From Asanoa siamensis (GTDB lineage: Bacteria > Actinomycetota > Actinomycetes > Mycobacteriales > Micromonosporaceae), in NCBI RefSeq assembly GCF_016862555.1, contig NZ_BONE01000045.1, forward strand, positions 1 through 64,000: a DNA stretch of 64,000 nt. Direction: 5' to 3'. Positions 28,780 to 37,836 of this stretch are shown here, piece after piece. The first letter of the stretch is position 1. The number at the start of each line of letters is the position of its first letter. A model generated the notes under the pieces. The model did not search any database, was not told the origin of the DNA, and saw only the letters and a list, made by a program, of their open reading frames with translations. Made by a program: the position numbers and the translations under genes.

Positions 28780-30360
28780 GTGTTGGAAGGGTTGCTCGTG
28801 GTCGTCACGCTGGGCGCGACGGTCATCGTGGGCACCACCATCGGCCGCCGGTACAGTGTCGCCCCGCCCGTACTCCTGATCATCATGGGTGGCCTGCTGG
28901 CCCTCATCCCTCAGCTCTCCGACATCCGCCTGCCCGCGGCGGCGGTTCTGGTGATCTTCCTGCCGGGCATCCTCTACTGGGAGAGCCTCAACACCAGCCT
29001 GCGCGAGATCCGGGCGAACATCCGGGTCATCCTGTTGTCCGCGATCGGACTGGTCATCGTAACCATGGTCGTCCTGTCGTACTCGCTGCAGGCGATCGGG
29101 GTGGCCGCCGCCGCGGCCTGGATCCTCGGCGCCGTGCTCGCCCCGACGGACGCCGCGGCCGTGGCGGGGCTGGCCAAGCGGATGCCCCGGCGCAACCTCA
29201 CCACCCTGCGCGCCGAGAGCCTGATCAACGACGGCACCGCGCTCGTGCTCTTCGCGATCGCGGTCGGCATGCTCAACGGCGCCTCGCCGAGCCTTTTGTC
29301 GATCACCGGCGACCTGATCTGGTCGACGGTCGGCGGGGTGATCGCCGGCCTGGCCACCGGCGGCGTCTTCATCTGGATCAGGCGGCGCATGAACGACCCG
29401 CTCCGCGAGGGTGGGTTGTCGGTGCTGACGCCGTTCGCCGCGTTCTTCGTGGGAGACCTGATCCGCGCCAGCGGGGTCGTCGCGGTCGTGGTGGTCGGGC
29501 TCGTCTTCTCGTACGCGGGGCCACGGGTCATCCGCGCCCAGTCCCGGGTGCAGGCGTTCGCCTTCTGGAACATCGCCACCTTCGTCGTCAACGGCAGCCT
29601 CTTCGTCCTCGTCGGCCTGCAGATCCCGGCGGCCGCCAAGCGGATCGACAACGACCAGATGGGCCGGGCGGTCGGCATCGCCTTCGCCGCCGCGGCCGTC
29701 GTGATCCTGACCCGGCTGCTCTGGATCCACGCCATGGCGGGCCTGATCCGCCTCTTCGACCGCCGGGCGATCCAGCGGACCCGGCGCCTCAACTGGAAGG
29801 TACGCACGGCGTACGGCTGGGCCGGCTTCCGCGGCGCGGTCTCGCTGGCCGCCGCCCTGGCCGTCCCGTCGGTGCTGGCCGACGGCTCCGCGTACCCGGA
29901 CCGCGACCTGATCGTCTTCGTGACCTCGGTCGTGATCCTCACGACCATCCTGGTGCAGGGCCTGACGCTGCCGATGGTGGTCCGCTGGGCGGGGCTGGCC
30001 AGCGACCGGGCCCGGATCGACGAGGCCCGGCACGCCCGGGTACGCGCCGCGGAGGCCGGCCTGGCGGCGCTGCCGGCGGTGGCCCGCTCGCTGAACGCGC
30101 CGGCGTACATGACCGACCGCGTCCGGGCCGACTACGAGGCCGCGGCGGAGGAGGCTCGCCGCGGCGACGGGCATTCCGAGCTGACCAGCGCCGAGCAGCT
30201 CGAGCGCCGGCTGCGGCTCGGGGTGCTGGAGCACGAACGGCTCGCGGTGACCGCGATGCGCGACCGCCGCGAGATCGACGACATCGTCATGCGCGAACTG
30301 CAGGCGTCGCTCGACGTGACCGAGCTGGCCCTGCTGGGCGCGCCGCGCGGTGACGCGTAA
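28780..30360 (+). CDS. CPA1-family Na+/H+ antiporter, 526 aa
   Basis: About 12 hydrophobic helices in residues 1-405 with the CPA1 ion site ESLINDGTALVLFAIA (ND pair), the preceding GAVLAPTDAAAVAG, and WAGFRGAVSLAAALA. The cytoplasmic C-terminal tail (410-526) is helical and charged. The GTG at 28780 is favoured by the GGGGGGAGAAGC tract; a GTG at 28747 would add 11 residues. A second CPA1 antiporter with the same layout is at 55464. Exchanges Na+ or K+ for protons; cation specificity unknown. Confidence 0.88.
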   Translation: MLEGLLVVVTLGATVIVGTTIGRRYSVAPPVLLIIMGGLLALIPQLSDIRLPAAAVLVIFLPGILYWESLNTSLREIRANIRVILLSAIGLVIVTMVVLSYSLQAIGVAAAAAWILGAVLAPTDAAAVAGLAKRMPRRNLTTLRAESLINDGTALVLFAIAVGMLNGASPSLLSITGDLIWSTVGGVIAGLATGGVFIWIRRRMNDPLREGGLSVLTPFAAFFVGDLIRASGVVAVVVVGLVFSYAGPRVIRAQSRVQAFAFWNIATFVVNGSLFVLVGLQIPAAAKRIDNDQMGRAVGIAFAAAAVVILTRLLWIHAMAGLIRLFDRRAIQRTRRLNWKVRTAYGWAGFRGAVSLAAALAVPSVLADGSAYPDRDLIVFVTSVVILTTILVQGLTLPMVVRWAGLASDRARIDEARHARVRAAEAGLAALPAVARSLNAPAYMTDRVRADYEAAAEEARRGDGHSELTSAEQLERRLRLGVLEHERLAVTAMRDRREIDDIVMRELQASLDVTELALLGAPRGDA

Positions 30361-30379
30361 CGGAAGGGAAGTGGGATCG

Positions 30380-31753
30380 ATGACGTCAGTCCTGGCCGAC
30401 CGCATCGGCGGAACGGTCTACGAGCGCGGTGACGACGGCTTCGCCGCCGCCGCGGCCGGCTTCAACCTCGCCTTCGCGCACGAACCCGACCTGGTGGCGG
30501 TCGCGACGTCCGTCACCGACGTCGTGGAGGCGGTGCGCTTCGCCCGTACGGCCGGCCTGCGGGTGGTCGTGCAGAGCACCGGGCACGGCGCCGAGACGCC
30601 GATCGAGTCGGGGCTGCTGCTCGACACGAGCCGGCTCGACACGGTGCGCGTCGACCCGGAGACGCGGACCGCGACGATCGGCGCCGGCGTGCGCTGGAAC
30701 GCGGTGGTCGCGGCCGCGAGCGCGTACGGGCTGACCCCCGTCACCGGGTCGTCGCCGATGGTCGGGGCCGTCGGCTACCTGCTCGGCGGCGGCGTCGGGC
30801 CGCTGGCCCGCAGCCACGGCTTCAGCTCCGACTACGCCACGGGGTTCACCGTCGTGACCGGCGCGGGTGAGGTCGTCGAGGCCAACGCCGAACAGAACCC
30901 GGACCTGTTCTGGGCGCTGCGGGGCGGCAAGTTCGGACTCGGCGTGGTGGTCGAGATGCGCGTCCGGCTCGTCGCGCTGACGTCCGTCTATGGTGGATCG
31001 TTCTTCGTGGACACTCCGCACATCGAGCGGATGGTCCGGTTCTGGACCGACTGGACCGACGGGGCCAGCGACCTGGTGACGACCAGCATCCAGGCCGCGG
31101 CCTTCCCGCCGCTGCCGCAGGTGCCGGAGCCGTTGCGGGGCAAGCGGTTGCTGAGTGTGCGGTTCGCGTACCCGGGTGACGCGCCGGAGGGCGAGCGGCT
31201 CGTGGCGCCGCTGCGTGGGGCGGCGCCGGTCTATCTCGACATGCTGGGGGAGCTGCCGACGACGCAGCTCGGCACGATCCACAACGACCCGCCGGACCCG
31301 ATGCCGGCCTACGTGCACGGCACGATGCTCGACCGGGCCGACCAGGGGCTGGCGACCGCGTTCCTGGAGACGGTCGGGCCGGACGCCGTCGACTCGCCGT
31401 TCATGGTGGGCGAGATGCGGCACCTCGGCGCCGCCACCCGGCGGGACGTGCCGGGCGGCTCCGCGGTGGGCGGTCGCGGCTCGGACTACGTCGCGGCCAT
31501 GGTCTGCGCCCAGCCCGAGCTGTTCGCGACCGCGGCGCCGGCCGCCGCGGAGCGCTGGGACGGCCTGGCCGCGCCGTGGATCTCCGACGTCAACAACCCG
31601 AACGTGCTCGCGCAGCCGATCACGACGGCCCGCGTCGACGCCTGCTGGCCCGACGACATCCGGGCGCGGCTCGAACAGGTCCGGGACCGGTACGACCCCG
31701 ACGGGCTCACCCTCGGGTGGTGGCAGCCGGTCTCCGGAGGTGGTGCGCGGTGA
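30380..31753 (+). CDS. FAD-binding (PCMH/BBE-like) oxidoreductase, 457 aa
   Basis: PCMH-type FAD domain: PDLVAVATSVTDVVEAVRFAR, VVQSTGHGAETP with the His that links FAD in the BBE family, and GSSPMVGAVGYLLGGGVG where the second flavin-linking Cys of bicovalent enzymes is replaced by Ser. The C-terminus has the BBE-like YDPDGLTLGWW. ATG at 30380 with GGAAGGGAAGTGGGA upstream. A GTGA overlap ties it to a zinc dehydrogenase. A paralogue is at 40837. Likely an alcohol/sugar oxidase; substrate unknown. Confidence 0.85.
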   Translation: MTSVLADRIGGTVYERGDDGFAAAAAGFNLAFAHEPDLVAVATSVTDVVEAVRFARTAGLRVVVQSTGHGAETPIESGLLLDTSRLDTVRVDPETRTATIGAGVRWNAVVAAASAYGLTPVTGSSPMVGAVGYLLGGGVGPLARSHGFSSDYATGFTVVTGAGEVVEANAEQNPDLFWALRGGKFGLGVVVEMRVRLVALTSVYGGSFFVDTPHIERMVRFWTDWTDGASDLVTTSIQAAAFPPLPQVPEPLRGKRLLSVRFAYPGDAPEGERLVAPLRGAAPVYLDMLGELPTTQLGTIHNDPPDPMPAYVHGTMLDRADQGLATAFLETVGPDAVDSPFMVGEMRHLGAATRRDVPGGSAVGGRGSDYVAAMVCAQPELFATAAPAAAERWDGLAAPWISDVNNPNVLAQPITTARVDACWPDDIRARLEQVRDRYDPDGLTLGWWQPVSGGGAR

Positions 31754-32955
31754 AGGCCGTCGTGTTCCACGGCGTGGGCGACATCCGCCTCGACAACGTG
31801 CCGGAGCCCAAGCTGGAGACCTCGACCGACGCGATCGTACGGGTCACGCGGGCGGCGATCTGCGGCACCGACCTGCACTTCGTGCGCGGCACCGTGCCGG
31901 GCATGCGACCGGGGACGATCCTCGGGCACGAGGGTGTCGGCGTCGTCGAGGAGGTCGGCCGGGGCGTGCGCAACCACCGGCCCGGCGAGCGGGTGGTGCT
32001 CTCGGCCGTGCTCGGGTGCGGTTCGTGCGGCTACTGTCGCGCCGGCCGGTTCGCGCAGTGCGACGAGATCAACCCCGCGGGGCGGCGCTCGGGTACGGCG
32101 TCGTACGGGTCGCCGGCGGCGACGGGGTCGTTCGACGGGACCCAGGCCGAGTACGTGCGGGTGCCGTGTGCGCACACCAACATGTTCACGCTGCCCGACG
32201 CGGTCTCCGACGACGACGCGATCGTGCTGTCGGACATCTACCCGACGGGCTGGTTCGGTGCGGTGATCGCCGAGGTCTCCGACGGCGACGTGGTGTCCGT
32301 GTTCGGCTGCGGGCCGGTCGGGCAACTCGCGGTGCTGTCGGCGTTCCAGCGCGGTGCCAACCGGGTGATCGCGATCGACCACCATCCGGACCGGCTGGAG
32401 CGGGCCCGGGATCTCGGCGCGGAGGTCATCGACTTCGACGCGGAGGACCCGGTGGAGGCGCTGCTGGAGCTCACGCTCGGCACCGGGCCCGACCGGGCGA
32501 TCGACGCGGTGGGTGTCGACGCGGAGAGCGCCCGGGCCGGGCCGGCCGCCGCCGACGCGCGGGCGCACGACGCGGAGCACCGCGACGAGGTGCGGACGAT
32601 CGCGCCGGTGACGAACGAGCACGATGGACAGTGGCGGCCGGGCGACGCGCCCGCGCAGGCGACAGAATGGGCGGTCGAGAGCCTGGCCAAGGCCGGGACG
32701 CTCGGGATCGTCGGCGTCTATCCGGCGACGGACCGCTACTTCCCGATCGGTACGGCGATGAACCGGAACCTGACAGTCAACATGGGGAACGGGAACCATC
32801 CGCGCTACATCCCGCGGCTGTTGTCCATGGTGGAGCGGTCGCCGGTCTCCGTGGTGACCAGGCACGAGCCGCTGACCGACGTGCTGACCGGGTACCGGGA
32901 GTTCGACCGGCGCAGCCCGGGCTGGCTCAAGGTGGCGGTGACGCCGGCCGCCTGA
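31750..32955 (+). CDS. Zinc-dependent alcohol/formaldehyde dehydrogenase-like, 401 aa
   Basis: Medium-chain dehydrogenase. Catalytic zinc ligands C38 (AAICGTDLH) and H60-E61 (LGHEGVG); structural zinc cysteines C90, C93, C96, C104. NAD-binding GCGPVGQLA near 193. The insert around 260-305, rich in Asp/Ala/His, is typical of the glutathione-independent formaldehyde dehydrogenase type. GTG overlaps the flavoenzyme stop, so the two redox enzymes are probably sequential steps. A perfect hairpin terminator follows. Confidence 0.9.
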   Translation: MKAVVFHGVGDIRLDNVPEPKLETSTDAIVRVTRAAICGTDLHFVRGTVPGMRPGTILGHEGVGVVEEVGRGVRNHRPGERVVLSAVLGCGSCGYCRAGRFAQCDEINPAGRRSGTASYGSPAATGSFDGTQAEYVRVPCAHTNMFTLPDAVSDDDAIVLSDIYPTGWFGAVIAEVSDGDVVSVFGCGPVGQLAVLSAFQRGANRVIAIDHHPDRLERARDLGAEVIDFDAEDPVEALLELTLGTGPDRAIDAVGVDAESARAGPAAADARAHDAEHRDEVRTIAPVTNEHDGQWRPGDAPAQATEWAVESLAKAGTLGIVGVYPATDRYFPIGTAMNRNLTVNMGNGNHPRYIPRLLSMVERSPVSVVTRHEPLTDVLTGYREFDRRSPGWLKVAVTPAA

Positions 32956-32966
32956 GTTTTGACGCG

Positions 32967-32999
32967 CCGCCGCCCGTGGCGCGGGGCCACGGGCGGCGG
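32967..32999. terminator. Strong bidirectional hairpin terminator
   Basis: Perfect 14-bp stem (32967-32980 with 32986-32999) closed by a 5-nt loop, in the 62-bp gap between the convergent dehydrogenase and the secreted repeat protein. The stem is nearly pure GC and no T-run follows, the usual actinobacterial form. Confidence 0.75.
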
Positions 33000-33017
33000 G
33001 TGTGGGGCGGTGGGGTG

Positions 33018-35489
33018 CTAGCTCGCGGGGTCGGCGTTCGCGTTTTCGTTGGCCTTGGCCTTGGCCTTGGTCGTCTTGGCCTTGGCGGCCTTGGTGGTGC
33101 TGCCCTTGGCCTTCTTCGCCGGCTTCTCGGCCGCCTGGTCGCGGGCCGTCTCGTCGCTGGTCGGCATCCAGCTGATGGTGGACTGGTCCTGGGGTTCCGC
33201 CGCAGGTTCCTGCTGGGCGGTGGCGTCCGCGCTCCAGGGCTCGGCGTCCATCGGGGCGGGCCCTGCGTCGGCGGAGCCGTCGAGCGGCGCGACCACGACG
33301 GGCTCGGCCGGAGCGGGCTCGTGGACGGGCTTGGCGGGCTTGCGCGCCGGCCGCGCGGGCGCGGCGGTGACGGGCTCGGCGTGGACCACGGGAGCGTCCT
33401 GGTAGGACTGCTGCGGCTCGTTCCAGTCGGTCTCGTCGTGCTGCGGCGGCTCGCTCCACTCGGTCCCGTCGTGCTGCGGCTCCTGGTAGGAGTGGTCCTC
33501 CTGGTGTTGCTCCTGCTCCAGCAGCCCATGCTCGGCGAGCGCGGCCTGGTAACCCTCGGCGTAGCCGGCGTCATAGCCCTCGCCGTAACCGTGCGCGTAG
33601 GGATCAGGCGCAGCCACCTCCTCCTCGACGGGCGCACAGTCATCCTGCGCCTGGAAGGAGTCGACCGGCGGCGCCCCACCGGCGGTGGTGCCCTCCCCGG
33701 CCCAGACCTGCCCCTCGGGCACCGAGGTCTCATCGCCGGCCCAGACACTGTCGTCCGGCTGACCGGACCAGCCGTCGGCTGCCGCGTCGGTGGCGGCGTC
33801 GGGGCCGACCGGCGCCGGGGTCGGGGTGACACCGGGGATCACGACGTCCTGCTCGGGAAGCGACGGGGCACCGAGCGGAATCGGGTGCCCGGCAACGCCA
33901 CCCGAAACGGCGGCGGGGTCGGGAGCGGCTTGCGCACCGGCGGAGGGGTCGGCCGCGACGGGGCCGGTGCCCGGGACCGCGCTCGAGGAGGGGTCGACAC
34001 CCGCGACACCGCCGGCGGTGGGGTTGATGCCCGTGGCCGCGCCGGTGGATGGGTCGGCGCCCGCGAGACCGCCGGGTGCCGGGTTGGTGCCGGCGACCGA
34101 ACCGGCACCGGGGTCAGCAGCCGCGGCCGCACCGGTCGAGGGGTCAACAGCGGCGGGGCCGCCGGTGGCGGGGTCGGTGGCCGCGACCGCGCCACTCGAG
34201 GGGTCGGTGACCGCGAGGCCGCCTTCCGCCGCGCCGGCGGAGGGGTTGACACCTGCGGCCGTCCCCGCTGCGAGGTCGGTGACGGCAGGGCCGCCGGTCG
34301 GGGCGTTGGTGCCCGCGGCCGCTCCTGCGGCGGGGTCGGTGACGGTGGCACCGGCGGTCGGGGCGTTGGCGCCTGCGGCCGCTCCTGCGCCGGGGTCGGT
34401 GACGGTGGCACCGGCGGTAGGGGCATTGGCGCCTGCGGCCGCTCCCGCGGCGGGGTCGGTGACGGTGAGACCGCCGGTCGCGGCGTCGGTCCCCGCGGCC
34501 GTTCCCGCTGCGGGGTCGGTGACCGTGAGGGCGTCGGTGGTGGGGTCGGTGGCCGCGGCCGCGCCGGTCGACGGGTCGGCGGCGGCCAGGCCGCCGGTCG
34601 ACGGGTCCGGCGCCGTGGCCGCCTCCGGCAGCACGCCCGGGACCACGGCCTCAGCCGGCGGGGCCGGGAGCAGGCCCGTCACCGGGTCGGGCGTGGCGGT
34701 CGGCGTGGGGACGACCGCCAGCCCGCCCGGCTCGGCCGCGCCGCCGCCCGTGCCGCCGGCCGCGCCCGGCAGCGGGGTGCCGGGGTCGGTCGGCTCGGGG
34801 ACGGGGCCCTGGTCGGGCAGGTCAAGCGGGGGCAGCATCTGCGGGACGTTCGGGTCCGGGGTCCCGGTCTCCGCCGGCGCCACCAGCATCGTGCCCGACG
34901 GCGCCGCGGTCGGTGCCGGTGCGACGGCCGCCGGCTGTGACGGTGGCGCGACCGCAGCGGCCCCCGCCGACGGCTGCACACCACTGGGCGCCGGCGCGGC
35001 CGTCGGCCCGGCGGCCGCGCCCGGCGCCGCCGGGGCCGCGGAGGCCGCGGGTGTCTGCGCGGCCAGCGGGTCGACCGGCGCGGGCGTCGCGACGCCCGGC
35101 CCCGGCGACGGCGTGACCTGCGGCGCGCCCAGTCCGGCCGCCCCGGTGGCCGCGGGCGCGGCCGGGTCGGGCGTGGCGGTCGGCTGCGGCGCCGCCGGGT
35201 CGGGCGTGGCGGTCGGCTGGGGCGCGACCTGCGGCGAGACCTGGTCCGCGGCCGACGGTGGACCGGCCACCAGCGGCGGCGTCGGCAGGTCGGTCGGCGC
35301 CGGGTCGACGAAGACCTCGCCGTCCGCCGGCGGTGCGGCCCACGGGTCGGCCGACGACCCGGTGGTCGCGCACATGTCCGTACCTGTGCCGCTTATGTCG
35401 GACTGCACCCGCGCGAACGCGGGTACCTGGGCGAGCAGGCCCATCGCGCTCATCACTGCCACGGCGCCCAGCCGCGCACGCTTCTTCAT
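33018..35489 (-). CDS. Secreted low-complexity repeat protein with Lys-rich tail, 823 aa
   Basis: Starts MKKRARLGAVAVMSAMGLL with a cleavable signal peptide ending near PAFA (residue ~25). Residues 40-300 are Pro/Ala/Thr-rich; about 300-480 is a tandem repeat, best seen as 20-residue units of the type TVTDPAAGAAAGANAPTAGA, passing into shorter DPSTGAAAA units. Then come Gln/His/Trp-rich EPQHDETDW units (near 660-700) and a Lys/Ala/Thr tail of KAKTTKAKAK type. The ATG at 35489 follows GGGGGATCAGGG. No sortase motif or known domain. Probably surface-exposed and disordered; function unknown. Confidence 0.75.
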   Translation of the reverse strand: MKKRARLGAVAVMSAMGLLAQVPAFARVQSDISGTGTDMCATTGSSADPWAAPPADGEVFVDPAPTDLPTPPLVAGPPSAADQVSPQVAPQPTATPDPAAPQPTATPDPAAPAATGAAGLGAPQVTPSPGPGVATPAPVDPLAAQTPAASAAPAAPGAAAGPTAAPAPSGVQPSAGAAAVAPPSQPAAVAPAPTAAPSGTMLVAPAETGTPDPNVPQMLPPLDLPDQGPVPEPTDPGTPLPGAAGGTGGGAAEPGGLAVVPTPTATPDPVTGLLPAPPAEAVVPGVLPEAATAPDPSTGGLAAADPSTGAAAATDPTTDALTVTDPAAGTAAGTDAATGGLTVTDPAAGAAAGANAPTAGATVTDPGAGAAAGANAPTAGATVTDPAAGAAAGTNAPTGGPAVTDLAAGTAAGVNPSAGAAEGGLAVTDPSSGAVAATDPATGGPAAVDPSTGAAAAADPGAGSVAGTNPAPGGLAGADPSTGAATGINPTAGGVAGVDPSSSAVPGTGPVAADPSAGAQAAPDPAAVSGGVAGHPIPLGAPSLPEQDVVIPGVTPTPAPVGPDAATDAAADGWSGQPDDSVWAGDETSVPEGQVWAGEGTTAGGAPPVDSFQAQDDCAPVEEEVAAPDPYAHGYGEGYDAGYAEGYQAALAEHGLLEQEQHQEDHSYQEPQHDGTEWSEPPQHDETDWNEPQQSYQDAPVVHAEPVTAAPARPARKPAKPVHEPAPAEPVVVAPLDGSADAGPAPMDAEPWSADATAQQEPAAEPQDQSTISWMPTSDETARDQAAEKPAKKAKGSTTKAAKAKTTKAKAKANENANADPAS
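34261..34560 (-). repeat. 60-bp tandem repeat array inside the secreted protein gene
   Basis: At least five consecutive 60-bp units, each encoding 20 residues. Units 34321-34380 and 34381-34440 differ at only 3 of 60 positions, implying recent duplication; outer copies are more divergent and grade into shorter degenerate units on both sides. The period is a multiple of three, so copy-number change keeps the frame. Confidence 0.85.
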
Positions 35490-35646
35490 CCCTGATCCCC
35501 CGTACATCAAAGAATTCGGCCGTCACTCCGGCACCGACCCGGACACGCGGCGCGACCACGCCCGTACGGCCGATGTTGCCGGAAGCAGGGCGCAAAAGAT
35601 GAGAATCCGGAGAATCGGCCTCACATTCCCCAGAAGCCCCGGAAGG

Positions 35647-37023
35647 TCACAGGACGAGCAGGCCGTGGCTGTCCGCGCCGCGGCGCAGCGCCGCCACCAC
35701 CTCGGCCAACCGCGGGCGAGGCGGCGGGCGGCGCTTGCCCAACCGCCGCAGCGCCTGCGTCGCGTGGCTCGTCGCCAGCGGCAGGTGCGGATAGTGCCGC
35801 AGCGCCACGTCGTCGACGATGCCCTCGCGGCGGCCGAACCAGGCCAGCGCACGCCACTGGGCCTGCCCGACGTACGCGGTGCAGGTGGACCCCGGCGGCG
35901 CCGGCAGCACCCGGACCCGCTCGAACCGGCGGCTGCCGGCCAGCCACCACTCGGCGCCGGCGACGGCGGGACGGGCCGCGGACTCGCACCAGTACGGCAC
36001 GATCCCGTGGCAGAGCGTCAGCCACGGATCGAGCAGACCGTCGGACTCGATCGCGCACGCCTCGGCGCCCTTGCCGGCCGCGTACCAGTCGCGGTGCAGG
36101 TCGGCGACGCTGCCGCTGAGCGCGGCCGGCCGGCGGTAGACCACCCGGTGCAGGTCGGGTCGCAGGCGGCGCAGGTGCTGCTCGAACGCGGGCTCGCCGC
36201 CGACCTCGGCGTATTGCGCCGGCAGGTCGAGATCGGGATCGGTCCACAGTAGGCAGCCGATGTGGTAGAGCGTGTGCCGGAACGCCGAGTGGTCGGCGCT
36301 GTAGTCGTCCGGCCGCCAGCCGCTGACCGGGCTGCCGACCTGGAACGTGTGGCCGGGCCCCACCTTCGTCACCGGCCAGGTGCGCGCGTCGCGGACCACC
36401 ATGGCCGCGCCGCCGTCGACCCGGCCGGCGAGGAAGTCCCGGTACGCGGCCGGCACCCGGCGCCAGCGCACGTGGAAGGTGAGGGTCGTTGCACACAGCC
36501 GGCCCTGGCGCACAGGGTCGTGCACCTGTCGCACGGTCACGTCCGGGTTGGCGGCCAGCACCGCGCGCGCCACGTCCCGTCCGGCGGCCTGCGCGTCCCG
36601 CCAGTCACCCCCGGCGCCGCCCGGCCAGGCCACCGTCAGCGTGAAGCCGCTGGGCAGCCAGGGTGCGCGCAGCGCCGCCGCGAGATGCACGGCGCCGCCG
36701 TGCGGCGAGCCGAACAGCACGGCCGGGTACGCGTCGGCAGGGTACCGCCCGCAGATCCACGCCGCGACGACCTCGGCGTCGACCCGGCCGGCGTCAGCGG
36801 CGTCGACGGCCTCGGCCCGCACGTCGCGGTCGACCACCTCGGGCCGCGCCATGCCGACGATGTGCGGGTTGCGACCCCGCACCGGCACCCAGCCCAGGGA
36901 CGCGCAGTCCCGCTCGTCGACCGCCAGCGTCGCCACCTCGAGCAGCCGCCGTTCCAGGCTTTCCGGGCTCATCACCCGCTGCGCCGGCAGCGGACCGGCC
37001 GTGATGGCGACGCCATCGACCAT
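35647..37023 (-). CDS. Hypothetical protein, 458 aa, unknown function
   Basis: No family recognised. The sequence is soluble, without signal peptide or membrane helix, with conserved-looking aromatic and charged stretches (GWRPDDYSADHSAFRHTLYH, LHRDWYAAGKGAEACAIESD in part). Trp/His/Cys are enriched and evenly placed, which argues for a folded enzyme-like protein rather than spurious coding. The ATG at 37023 follows a weak AGGGGGTGC. Divergent from the GDPD gene at 37168; downstream is the repeat protein promoter region 35490-35646, which is relatively AT-rich. Confidence 0.65.
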   Translation of the reverse strand: MVDGVAITAGPLPAQRVMSPESLERRLLEVATLAVDERDCASLGWVPVRGRNPHIVGMARPEVVDRDVRAEAVDAADAGRVDAEVVAAWICGRYPADAYPAVLFGSPHGGAVHLAAALRAPWLPSGFTLTVAWPGGAGGDWRDAQAAGRDVARAVLAANPDVTVRQVHDPVRQGRLCATTLTFHVRWRRVPAAYRDFLAGRVDGGAAMVVRDARTWPVTKVGPGHTFQVGSPVSGWRPDDYSADHSAFRHTLYHIGCLLWTDPDLDLPAQYAEVGGEPAFEQHLRRLRPDLHRVVYRRPAALSGSVADLHRDWYAAGKGAEACAIESDGLLDPWLTLCHGIVPYWCESAARPAVAGAEWWLAGSRRFERVRVLPAPPGSTCTAYVGQAQWRALAWFGRREGIVDDVALRHYPHLPLATSHATQALRRLGKRRPPPRPRLAEVVAALRRGADSHGLLVL

Positions 37024-37167
37024 CGTGCACCCCCTTCACCCGGCGCCCGCGTGCCCGCTGCGCGGCGACCGAAACACCGGAGGTCACGGCCAAGGTTTGC
37101 CGGCTGCTCAACCGCTGGTCGCTCGTACATCGGCGGATGGGCATCTCCGCACCGGAGCCTGCCGGTC

Positions 37168-37836
37168 ATGAGCCTGCTCTGCGTCGCGCACCGCGCCGGC
37201 AACTCGCTGACCGGCCTGGGCGCCGCCCTCGCGGCCGGGGTCGACCTGGTGGAGGCCGACGTGCACCTGTACCGCGGTGTGCTGGAGGTCCGGCACCGCA
37301 AGGCGATCGGCCCGCACCTCTACTGGGAGCAGTGGCTGGAGATCGACCGCCGGCGCGACCTGGTCGTGCCGACGCTGCCCGAGGTGCTCGCCGTGGCGAA
37401 CGGCGACCCGCGCCTCATGCTCGACCTGAAGGGTCCGTCACTCGCCGTCGCGCCGCGGGTCGCGCAGGCGCTGGGCGCGTACGCGCGGGGTGTGCCGATG
37501 GCGGTGTGCACCAAGCAGTGGGCGATGCTCGACGCGTTCGCCGGCCAGCCGCACGTGCGCCGCATCCTGTCCGCCGGCGACCCGGTGCAGTTGGCCCGCC
37601 TGCGCGCCCGCCTGCGCCGCGGCCGGGTGGACGGCGTGTCGATCCGGCTGCGGCTGCTGACCGAGGCGGTGGTCGACGAGTTGCGCCGGGCCACCGACCT
37701 CGTGCTGGCGTGGCCGGTGGACACGCCGGCGGCGCTGGCGCACGCGCGCCGCGTCGGGGTGACCGGCGTGATCAGCAAGAGCCTGCCGATGCTGGCGGGC
37801 CTGCGCACCGGCCCCGCCCTCGGGTTGGCCGCCTGA
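37168..37836 (+). CDS. Small glycerophosphodiester phosphodiesterase-like protein, 222 aa
   Basis: TIM-barrel of the GDPD type in minimal form: catalytic His-Arg in VAHRAGNSLTG, the Glu/Asp pair in LVEADVHLY, and the second His in EVRHRK. The loop normally carrying PENT and the DG insert are shortened, and the protein is 222 aa versus about 240-250. VISKSLPML closes the barrel. The ATG at 37168 follows GGAG. Its last 399 bp are antisense to the end of the DMT permease frame. Substrate most likely a glycerophosphodiester, not proven. Confidence 0.75.
   Translation: MSLLCVAHRAGNSLTGLGAALAAGVDLVEADVHLYRGVLEVRHRKAIGPHLYWEQWLEIDRRRDLVVPTLPEVLAVANGDPRLMLDLKGPSLAVAPRVAQALGAYARGVPMAVCTKQWAMLDAFAGQPHVRRILSAGDPVQLARLRARLRRGRVDGVSIRLRLLTEAVVDELRRATDLVLAWPVDTPAALAHARRVGVTGVISKSLPMLAGLRTGPALGLAA

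Noticed and set aside
34261-34560. Regular 60-bp repeats as a possible CRISPR array
   Set aside because: Units are contiguous without spacers, multiples of three and encode a repeated peptide within an open frame; no cas genes near.
31155-34940. Very long plus-strand frame opposite the repeat protein and dehydrogenase
   Set aside because: Composition is Gly/Arg/Val-rich shadow; the real genes (30380-32955 plus, 33018-35489 minus) have start sites, motifs and signal peptide.
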